Assembly (NCBI RefSeq): GCF_900109575.1
Contig: NZ_FOAF01000001.1
Location: forward strand, 1,769,662-1,833,661
Source of the DNA: Olivibacter domesticus
Lineage (GTDB): Bacteria; Bacteroidota; Bacteroidia; Sphingobacteriales; Sphingobacteriaceae
DNA: 64,000 bases
Direction: 5' to 3'
Part shown: positions 54,291 through 61,557 of the stretch, one piece after another
Position numbering within the stretch: the stretch's first letter is position 1
How the letters are laid out: the number at the start of each line of letters is the position of its first letter
Position numbers and translations under genes: made by a program
The notes under the pieces: generated by a model
Database searches by the model: none
What the model saw: only the letters and a program-made list of their open reading frames with translations
What the model was told of the DNA's origin: nothing

Positions 54291-55427
54291 CTAAAGGGCA
54301 TCTATCGTTTTTATTGGGATGTCTTGTTTTACCTCTGATGTAGAAAGTGCTTTTTCTTTTTTATAATTATACCCATCCGCCCCTAAATTCCACAACATCG
54401 GGCTTAGAAATAAAATAGCTGCGCGATATCCCTGTAGTGTAGCTCCTAAATTACCCGTATCCTTTGAATTTTTTGCTTCATTCTCTATTTCAAAGGGACC
54501 TTTAAATCCTTTTTCCCTTAATTTATCAACAAAAGCACGCCAGTCCATATGATCTGTTCCCCCAAAACCTGGTAGCATTGCCTCGTAGTGGTGTCTATCC
54601 CAATCATTAGCTGGTTGACTAACTGTGGCTTTCTTCGCTAGCGATTCTTCCACTTTTTGCATAGGGTACATTCCTCCCCACTCTACTCGACCTTTTGTTT
54701 TCAAATTTCTTGTTGTTTTTACATGGATTCTGTGAATACGATTAATGTCACTATTTTCTATAACTTCCACGGGGTCAGTATTTTGCCAAATATCATGAGA
54801 TGGATCATAAATTTCACCATGCGCAGTACTAGGTATTAACGCATACATAAGCTTTCTTGCTGCCAAAACGGCAGATAAATTATTAAATGTAGAAGTATAT
54901 GAAGCAGATCGCCAACCTTCCATAGGACAATTCTCATATAAAACAGTTACACCTAAGCTCTCTGCATAACGGATAATAGGATCAAATACTTTCTTATATT
55001 CATCCAAATTCTTCTGAAAACCATTCTCGGTTGATCCAAGTTCGTGGTTATAACCGACAAATGTTCCCACTTTAACGTTATTTGCATCCCCTCCTAATAA
55101 GTGTGCAATACGTATTAATTTTAATAGATGATTTTGATTTTTAAGGCGCTGTTCAGGATCTCCACCTATCATATTTTCAAAGGCACCTAATGAAAGTTGA
55201 AGTTCTGCCTCATTAAATTGTTCGATCAACTTTTTCGCATCGTCAAGAGAAAAGTTATCGTATGGTAGATGTGTCGCAGTATGGTCTTGCCTCGTTCCAT
55301 CTTTCCGAAACACACAAAGATCTATGCCCTGCGCGCCAACCGTTTTCGCTTTATCTATTAATGCAGGCAGCGCCAGCTTATCAAAAGCTGAACTCATCAT
55401 CCAAATGGGATTATTTAAGTTATTCAT
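54291..55427 (-). CDS. Sugar phosphate isomerase/epimerase-like TIM barrel
   Basis: 378 aa, xylose-isomerase-like TIM barrel (AP endonuclease family 2 fold). The metal ligands are probably Glu in VLYENCPMEG, Asp/His in EIYDPSHD, His in HRIHVKTT and Glu in FEIENE. No signal peptide is visible, so it acts in the cytoplasm. Such enzymes isomerise or epimerise sugars and inositols; the substrate is unknown. It lies alone between the YtxH gene and ispE. Confidence 0.82.
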   Translation of the reverse strand: MNNLNNPIWMMSSAFDKLALPALIDKAKTVGAQGIDLCVFRKDGTRQDHTATHLPYDNFSLDDAKKLIEQFNEAELQLSLGAFENMIGGDPEQRLKNQNHLLKLIRIAHLLGGDANNVKVGTFVGYNHELGSTENGFQKNLDEYKKVFDPIIRYAESLGVTVLYENCPMEGWRSASYTSTFNNLSAVLAARKLMYALIPSTAHGEIYDPSHDIWQNTDPVEVIENSDINRIHRIHVKTTRNLKTKGRVEWGGMYPMQKVEESLAKKATVSQPANDWDRHHYEAMLPGFGGTDHMDWRAFVDKLREKGFKGPFEIENEAKNSKDTGNLGATLQGYRAAILFLSPMLWNLGADGYNYKKEKALSTSEVKQDIPIKTIDAL

Positions 55428-55507
55428 TATTTTTAGTTTTTAAGATTACTAGATATAAGTACAAGATATTTGAAGATCAATAGGAAAATTCGTCTATTCA
55501 ATTTTCA

Positions 55508-56320
55508 TCAAGCGTTGCCTTTCATCCAATAGACAACATTTTGTATGTCAACGCCTATTAAGTCTACTTTTTTACTAAAAATACCATAAACGGTAGATCC
55601 TGACCCGCTCATTGAGGCGTAAAGAGCCCCACTATCATATAAAGCTGACTTTATGCCCCTAATTTCAGGATAGCGGTTGAAAACACCTGTTTCAAAATCG
55701 TTAAAAATATGGTCTTTCCACATCTCTACAGGTAATTTAATCTTTTCTTGAAGACTTTTGGTACCAGCCGATGGTCGAATACTACCATAAGCTTCTCCAG
55801 TTGACACGTGAACAGGAGGCTTTATCAGCACTAAATGGTAAGCAGCCAAATCAACTTTGACAGGAGAAAATACGTCACCAATGCCTGAAGCAAAAACAGG
55901 TTTATTCTTAATGAAGAAACTACAATCTGCACCGAGAGCGCGAGCATAAGTCTCCATTGTTTCATCGTCTAAATTTAGTTCAAAAAATTGCGATAGAAGC
56001 TTAATAAGAAAAGCAGCGTCTGCAGATCCCCCTCCCAAACCAGCACCTATTGGAATTTGTTTATGAAGATAGATATGAACTGGTGGTAAATCATAATCTT
56101 TAGCCAATGCTTTATAAGCACGAATGCAGAGATTATCCTGATTATCATTAGGTATACCTATACCGGACACTTCCAGTTTCAACGTCTCTGAAGAAACCAC
56201 TTCTAATATATCATAGATTTTAACTGGGTAAAAAACGGTTTCTAGATTATGATAGCCATCAGGTCTTCTATTTAATATTTGTAACCCTATGTTTATTTTG
56301 GCATTGGCAAAAGTAATCAT
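55508..56320 (-). CDS. ispE: 4-diphosphocytidyl-2-C-methyl-D-erythritol kinase
   Basis: 270 aa, GHMP kinase of the MEP isoprenoid pathway. It starts FANAKINIGLQILNRRPDGYHNLETVF; the ATP motif is PIGAGLGGGSADAAFLI, and the third motif is SMSGSGSTVYGIF. Standard length. It is on the minus strand, 80 bp before the isomerase gene. Confidence 0.96.
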   Translation of the reverse strand: MITFANAKINIGLQILNRRPDGYHNLETVFYPVKIYDILEVVSSETLKLEVSGIGIPNDNQDNLCIRAYKALAKDYDLPPVHIYLHKQIPIGAGLGGGSADAAFLIKLLSQFFELNLDDETMETYARALGADCSFFIKNKPVFASGIGDVFSPVKVDLAAYHLVLIKPPVHVSTGEAYGSIRPSAGTKSLQEKIKLPVEMWKDHIFNDFETGVFNRYPEIRGIKSALYDSGALYASMSGSGSTVYGIFSKKVDLIGVDIQNVVYWMKGNA

Positions 56321-56368
56321 GCCACAGAATTAACAATAAATTTAATGTTATGCAAATCTGTGTAATAA

Positions 56369-57313
56369 CTAATTCACTCGATCACCTCTTTTAAGGGTAA
56401 TGTATCCCTTAAAATTTTGCCAACTGCCGTTTTCCATTTTTATTCTCAACACATAATAATAGGTAGCTTCATTAAGGTTTTGCCCATTCCAGTCGTTACG
56501 ATAATTCTTCTCTCGGTACAATTCAGCGCCCCACCTATTAAAAATAAAAAGTTCATTTTCAGGAAAAAGCTCTAATGCAACAATCTCGAAAAAATCATTT
56601 ATACCATCTCCATTAGGTGTAAATATATTAGGAATACGCAATGCTACAACATCGGTAACTGTTGACGCTGTGTTGTTGCTTAAATTTGGATCAACGAGTG
56701 CTGTCTCAACCTCTGCATAGTTTTCTGCTTTTCCCTTTTCAACAGCATTGGTTCTTATCCTTAGCTCTTCACTTCTTCCAGCTGGTAAATCTCCAGGCAG
56801 CCAAGTCACCGTATGACTAGATGGTAAATAAGATGCTGTTCCAGCATAAGGCCCCAAGATTTCTTTAAATTCAAGTGAGCTAGGTAAAATATCACGCACA
56901 GTTATTCCACTTGCAACATTTTCGCTATTATTTACAATAACTAATTGATAATCGATGGAAGAACCTAAAAGAACCATGGATTTAGAGGCCGATTTTGTAA
57001 TTTTCATATCAACCTTTTTTTCTATCTCATTTGGATCGATAATAATTTCCACTGGATCTGAAATATCCGATTCACAATCACCATTTAAGGCCATGACAGT
57101 GTAAATACCGGCTTCCCCCGCAACAATTTTCTCATTATGACTTCCATTAATTGGCTCCCCATTTTTAAACCAAAGAAAGCTTAATGCCCCTTCTGCGTGC
57201 GCATGGAGCGTTACCGACCCACCTTGCACAATGTGCTTAGTAGGTCGGTTTTGCCCCGAGCTGTTAAAGGCAAGGCCGATTAAAAAACAGAATATGAGAA
57301 GTACCCTTATCAT
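56369..57313 (-). CDS. Secreted Ig/DUF11 protein with type IX (type B) sorting domain
   Basis: 314 aa. Signal peptide ending NSSGQ, an Ig-like module (about 28-92), a DUF11-like domain (about 100-220, KSMVLLGSSIDYQLVIVNNSENVASGITVRDILP), and a gliding-motility-associated C-terminal domain (IPNIFTPNGDGINDFFEI...NRWGAELY...YYYVLRI). That CTD directs export by the type IX system and surface attachment. It is the last of three tandem secreted genes and the only one with a sorting domain. Confidence 0.9.
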   Translation of the reverse strand: MIRVLLIFCFLIGLAFNSSGQNRPTKHIVQGGSVTLHAHAEGALSFLWFKNGEPINGSHNEKIVAGEAGIYTVMALNGDCESDISDPVEIIIDPNEIEKKVDMKITKSASKSMVLLGSSIDYQLVIVNNSENVASGITVRDILPSSLEFKEILGPYAGTASYLPSSHTVTWLPGDLPAGRSEELRIRTNAVEKGKAENYAEVETALVDPNLSNNTASTVTDVVALRIPNIFTPNGDGINDFFEIVALELFPENELFIFNRWGAELYREKNYRNDWNGQNLNEATYYYVLRIKMENGSWQNFKGYITLKRGDRVN

Positions 57314-57323
57314 TTATAACATT

Positions 57324-58004
57324 TTACAGCGCTTCGCCTGTTACACCAGAGATTGTAATAGTAGGTTTAGCGGGCTTAGCAGTAACGGTAATGGCTTTAT
57401 CAACAATAGCAGAACAATATCTTAAACCGTCTACCAAATAACCCGCTTTAAGGCGATAGGTGGTTTCGGTCCCTGGAGTCACGGTTTCTGAGGGTTTATA
57501 TGTTATGGAGGTTGCCCCGCTAATAGCCGTTTCAACTCCAGCATTCACAGTATACCACTGATAAGCAAAGGAGGTATAGGCATCTGTTGAAGTGGTGCTA
57601 CCAGTGAATTCCTGACTTGATACATCTTCAATACAATAACTTGTTGGCGCTGTAAAATCTACCGCTAAGGCAGCAAATTTGTACACAGGCACTTCTTGCA
57701 TTTCAGATTCGCAGGCGCCAGCATCTGTCCCCTTACTTATAATGTAATAATAGCCAGAGTTAAGATCTGCCGCCGAAATAATATTGCCATTTAGCACAAT
57801 ACCATCCGTTGGGGTATCGGTCGATGTTGTGCTGTACCGTACTATCCAGTCGGTACCAACAGGTGGTGTTCCCAAATCAAGCGTTGAGCCATCGCAAAAT
57901 AACTTCACATCGGGAGTTGTTGGCGTTACCTGAGCATAAGCACTTAGGCTGCATACCGCCATCAGCATTAAACTTGTGTAGAGACTTTTCATTGTAGTTT
58001 TCAT
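57324..58004 (-). CDS. Secreted Ig-like domain protein
   Basis: 226 aa; the true start may be four codons in (57992), giving signal peptide MKSLYTSLMLMAVCSLSAYA. Ig-like beta modules follow (FAYQWYTVNAGVETAISGATSITYKP). It ends just after a Pro-rich linker (TAKPAKPTITISGVTGEAL) that in larger adhesins leads into another Ig repeat. No sorting domain. It lies 10 bp before the CTD-bearing gene and 32 bp after the 540-aa gene, so surely one operon. Confidence 0.8.
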   Translation of the reverse strand: MKTTMKSLYTSLMLMAVCSLSAYAQVTPTTPDVKLFCDGSTLDLGTPPVGTDWIVRYSTTSTDTPTDGIVLNGNIISAADLNSGYYYIISKGTDAGACESEMQEVPVYKFAALAVDFTAPTSYCIEDVSSQEFTGSTTSTDAYTSFAYQWYTVNAGVETAISGATSITYKPSETVTPGTETTYRLKAGYLVDGLRYCSAIVDKAITVTAKPAKPTITISGVTGEAL

Positions 58005-58036
58005 AACATATTGTTTTTAGTGTAAATAGTGTTTGA

Positions 58037-59659
58037 TTAATATTGAGAATTCGTTGTAATGTTTAAATTAGGTGTGCTAGGTTTTGCGTGAACAATGACA
58101 GAAAAAGGCACCATAGCACTTTCACAGCCAGTTGTTACGTTTTTAACTCGTAAAGTCCCTGTATAGGTTCCAGCGGTCGCATTAACTGGAATGCTTAACG
58201 TGATATTATCTAGCGGTAATATTGCATCAGTCACATTGTTGAAACCTGTGGAAGAACCATTCCAGATGATACTATATTGTGATGGATCATTCGTAGTATT
58301 TGTATAGGGTAATAAAGTGCTTGCTTCGCCGCTACATATATCCAATGAATTGGATAATGTAATTGTAGGTAAAGGATTCGCTATCACTGCTATTTTTACC
58401 CGTTCGGATTCAGCCGGACATCCGCTGCTCCATGCCGCTGCAACGTAAAAAAAAGCAGTATCTCCAACTGAAGCAGTAATTGGAGGAGTTGTATATTGAT
58501 TACCTTCTAATAAAAGAGAACCATCATTGACTTGATTATACCAGCGTAATATGCTTTCAGAGCTTGTAGGAGTAGCCGTTAGCAATGCCGTGCTTCCGTA
58601 ACATACTACTTCAGCTAAAGGATAAACCTTTGGTACATTTGGTTTTGCTGGGGTTCGTTGAATTTCATGAATTCTAAAATCGCTTAACAAACTTACTCCT
58701 GTAGCCATGCCTACTTCTATTCTATCAAAGGCAGCATTTCCAGGAACATAAGACACGGTATATCGTTGCCCCGAACGTAGGAGTCCTAGCAAATCTAAAG
58801 AGAGTAAACTACCTATGGTTCCTGAGTTGACCAACGTATTCCCATTATATAAGTTTATATTAACATTGTTAAATAAACTCAATTGTAGCAAAGACGGCGG
58901 AAGTGAAAATGTAACTGTTGCAGCGTCACCTGCATTGGAAACGTTAGAAAAATACGCAGTCTGGCTAATAGTGTACCCTATACCTAATATGCCTCCATTT
59001 AGAGAAGAATATGTATTTAAATTATTATCGACAGCATTTAGCGGATTAGTTACTCCCCCACCCAGTGAAATGCCCGTTCCTCCGGAAGACGTACCTAATA
59101 CCTCTGCACATGCTCTATTTGTTGGTTCATAGAATGCATAATAGATATCGGCAGTACTGGTTCCAAGCAATGCCGGAGGTGATAACGTGATCCTAACAGC
59201 ATTAAAGCTGCTACTGCCTGTAACTGCCAAATAGGTTATTCCATCTACCGAGGTAAAAAAAACTGACTGCGATGCTACCAAAGTCCCAACGGTATTAGCA
59301 TTACTTCCAGCGTAAGTCTGTGCCGTTATACCTCCTCCCAGCAAAGAACTCGCCACATTTATTTTTACAAAAACGGTAGAATTTGCCAAAAAAGTTCTAG
59401 TGGAAAAAGTTAACTGCTGCCATGAACCACCAGATACTACTAATGCAGTACTAGCAGTTAATCTTGTGTAATCTGAAAGATTATTTATAGCTACAGAATA
59501 GGTTGGATTAGTGACACTTGCACCTGTCCCGGTAGTTCCACTTTGCTGTGTATCTGCATAAACCCGCTGCCCATACCCCTCCTCCTTCACTCCAAATAGG
59601 AAAAGCAAGCATAAAGCAATAGCTCTAAAAATAGATATAATACGAACGGTTAAGTACAT
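58037..59659 (-). CDS. Large secreted Ig-like surface protein
   Basis: 540 aa. A signal peptide (MYLTVRIISIFRAIALCLLFLFG...YGQ) is followed by a beta-rich, Ser/Thr/Gly-rich N-terminal half with two related jelly-roll-like blocks, then Ig-like modules (AEVVCYGSTALLTATPTSSESILRWYNQ; SLDICSGEASTLLPYTNTT). It ends in HAKPSTPNLNITTNSQY, the same linker-plus-strand pattern as the next protein. First gene of the three-gene surface cluster. No catalytic motif was seen. Confidence 0.78.
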   Translation of the reverse strand: MYLTVRIISIFRAIALCLLFLFGVKEEGYGQRVYADTQQSGTTGTGASVTNPTYSVAINNLSDYTRLTASTALVVSGGSWQQLTFSTRTFLANSTVFVKINVASSLLGGGITAQTYAGSNANTVGTLVASQSVFFTSVDGITYLAVTGSSSFNAVRITLSPPALLGTSTADIYYAFYEPTNRACAEVLGTSSGGTGISLGGGVTNPLNAVDNNLNTYSSLNGGILGIGYTISQTAYFSNVSNAGDAATVTFSLPPSLLQLSLFNNVNINLYNGNTLVNSGTIGSLLSLDLLGLLRSGQRYTVSYVPGNAAFDRIEVGMATGVSLLSDFRIHEIQRTPAKPNVPKVYPLAEVVCYGSTALLTATPTSSESILRWYNQVNDGSLLLEGNQYTTPPITASVGDTAFFYVAAAWSSGCPAESERVKIAVIANPLPTITLSNSLDICSGEASTLLPYTNTTNDPSQYSIIWNGSSTGFNNVTDAILPLDNITLSIPVNATAGTYTGTLRVKNVTTGCESAMVPFSVIVHAKPSTPNLNITTNSQY

Positions 59660-59949
59660 GTATGCTATAGGCGATTAAGTTTAAATCCAGTAAAAAATGA
59701 GGTCAAATAAGTTTAGATACGGAATACAGATCTTTGTCTCTAGTATGTGGCAAATGACGGGAAAAGACTTATTATTCGTATCGTTCAGTTTGTGCAGGAT
59801 TTGTAGAAAAGTAGACTTGTTAAGTAGTTTAACAATTGGACAGTTAAAGAATTTTCCTGCTAGCGCGACTCAACGATTCCACTATTCAAGTGCTCCACTT
59901 TCAACAAAAAATCCCTATCTTTACCTCCCATAACATTTATTAAAAAACT
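59660..59949. other. Divergent region before thyA
   Basis: 290 bp between the surface-protein operon and thyA. A 78-codon open frame at 59697-59933 shows no family features and covers the thyA -7-like box TATCTTTA (59916-59923), so I do not call it a gene. Confidence 0.55.
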
Positions 59950-60771
59950 ATGCAGCAATACCTTGATTTGATGCGTCATGTATATGAGAACGGTGTAGAA
60001 AAACATGATCGTACGGGAACCGGAACGAAAAGCGTATTTGGTCATCAGATGCGTTTTAATTTACAGGATGGTTTTCCATTAGTCACAACGAAAAAACTGC
60101 ATCTACGATCTATTATTCATGAACTTATTTGGTTTTTAAAAGGTGAAACAAATATATCCTATCTCAAAGAGAATAACGTAAGAATTTGGGACGAATGGGC
60201 AGACGAAAACGGCAACTTAGGGCCTGTTTATGGTTCGCAATGGAGATCATGGCCAGCTCCTGATGGCGGGCATATTGATCAGATTACACAAGTAATTCAT
60301 CAACTAAAAAACAACCCTGATTCTCGCAGAATTATTGTATCTGCATGGAATGTTGCAGAAATCAATAAAATGGCTTTACCTCCCTGCCATGCATTCTTTC
60401 AGTTTTATGTCGCTCCACCAAACGCACAAAAGGGGCAAACAAAACCACAGTTATCTTGTCAGCTCTACCAACGGAGTGCAGATATATTTTTGGGCGTACC
60501 TTTTAATATAGCATCATATGCTTTATTAACCATGATGGTGGCGCAAGTTTGCGACATGCAGGCGGCAGATTTTATTCATACACTTGGTGATGCACATTTA
60601 TATAGCAATCACTTAGAACAAACAGCGCTCCAATTAACTAGACAGCCGAAAACATTACCAACCTTGAAGATCAATCCGGAGGTAACAGATATCTTCGATT
60701 TTAAATTTGAGGATTTTACATTGCAAAATTATGACCCACATCCCCATATTAAGGCGGAAGTAGCGGTTTAA
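59950..60771 (+). CDS. thyA: Thymidylate synthase
   Basis: 273 aa. It methylates dUMP to dTMP with methylenetetrahydrofolate. The catalytic Cys146 is in [61 protein letters not shown] and [12 protein letters not shown] are all present. A short insert near 155-167 ([11 protein letters not shown]) explains the length above the usual 264 aa. It is followed after 12 bp by folA in a classic pair. Confidence 0.98.
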   Translation: MQQYLDLMRHVYENGVEKHDRTGTGTKSVFGHQMRFNLQDGFPLVTTKKLHLRSIIHELIWFLKGETNISYLKENNVRIWDEWADENGNLGPVYGSQWRSWPAPDGGHIDQITQVIHQLKNNPDSRRIIVSAWNVAEINKMALPPCHAFFQFYVAPPNAQKGQTKPQLSCQLYQRSADIFLGVPFNIASYALLTMMVAQVCDMQAADFIHTLGDAHLYSNHLEQTALQLTRQPKTLPTLKINPEVTDIFDFKFEDFTLQNYDPHPHIKAEVAV

Positions 60772-60783
60772 CCATCATAAACC

Positions 60784-61281
60784 ATGACAATATCCATTAT
60801 AGTAGCGGCGGCTAAAGACAATGCGATAGGAAAAGACAATCAACTCTTATGGCATATGCCTGCAGATCTTAAATACTTTAGGAAAACCACCTCAGGACAT
60901 ACTGTTATCATGGGAAGAAAGACATTTGAATCGGTGGGCAAAGCACTCCCAAAACGTCGGAATATTGTAATAACCCATCAGGCGAATTATGAAGCAGAAA
61001 ATATAGAAGTGGTTTCTTCATTAGCAGAAGCATTTGCTTTATGTAAAGAGGATGAGGGCGAGATATTTATAGTAGGAGGAGCACAGATTTACGAACAATC
61101 CATGCCTCAAACCGATAAAATATACCTCACAAGGATTAATCAGGAATTTGATGGGGCTGACACCTATTTTCCAGAGATTAAAGATGAAGAATGGCAGCTA
61201 GAAGATGTAGCGCATCACGAGAGTGACAACGATAACCCCTACGATTATAGTTTCTATGTGTACTCGAAAATCGTTAAATAA
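60784..61281 (+). CDS. folA: Dihydrofolate reductase
   Basis: 165 aa. It regenerates tetrahydrofolate using NADPH. The motifs are IVAAAKDNAIGKDNQLLWHMPADLKYF (with the active-site acid), TVIMGRKTFESVGKALPKRRNIVIT and IFIVGGAQIYEQ. Linked to thyA, which produces its substrate dihydrofolate. Confidence 0.98.
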   Translation: MTISIIVAAAKDNAIGKDNQLLWHMPADLKYFRKTTSGHTVIMGRKTFESVGKALPKRRNIVITHQANYEAENIEVVSSLAEAFALCKEDEGEIFIVGGAQIYEQSMPQTDKIYLTRINQEFDGADTYFPEIKDEEWQLEDVAHHESDNDNPYDYSFYVYSKIVK

Positions 61282-61320
61282 AGTTCAATTTTATTAAGGT
61301 ATAAACCTAAAGATAAGTCG

Positions 61321-61437
61321 ATAAAATGAGTAGTCCTAATGTTTGTTCCACGTAGGACTTGGTGTATTACCGATCAGCGTTTGACAATTATATCTTACTA
61401 TCCAGGTCTTACTACTCATTCTTTATATCCAAGATGC
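61321..61437. ncRNA. Structured intergenic element (possible RNA or long terminator)
   Basis: AATGAGTAGT (61325-61334) and ACTACTCATT (61411-61420) are exact reverse complements 76 nt apart, extendable by ATAAA/TTTAT with a bulge. Inside, AGTCCTA (61332-61338) pairs with TAGGACT (61353-61359). It lies downstream of folA and upstream of the secDF promoter, so it is not part of the secDF leader. It could be a small RNA, a folA 3' element or a MITE-like insert. I do not recognise a known RNA family. Confidence 0.35.
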
Positions 61438-61470
61438 TCTCTCATAAACAATTTTCTTACAATAAAGCTC

Positions 61471-61498
61471 TTGTTTATTTAAAATTTTCATAGCTTTG
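61471..61498 (+). promoter_or_regulatory. Bacteroidota-type promoter of secDF
   Basis: TTG (61471-61473), a 17-bp spacer and TAGCTTTG (61491-61498) are a full match to TTG-N17..23-TAnnTTTG. The predicted start near 61505 gives a leader of about 53 nt before the ATG at 61558. Confidence 0.8.
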
Positions 61499-61557
61499 CC
61501 GTTCTTAATAAAAATGAAGATAACAATTATTACTATCAATAACAACACTAAACAAAG

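Noticed and set aside
56369-59659. One broken adhesin gene (frameshifts)
   Set aside because: Each of the three frames has its own start and signal peptide and the gaps contain no continued coding in another frame, so they look like separate genes.
59697-59933. 78-codon open frame before thyA
   Set aside because: No domain or signal, and it covers the probable thyA promoter; likely spurious.
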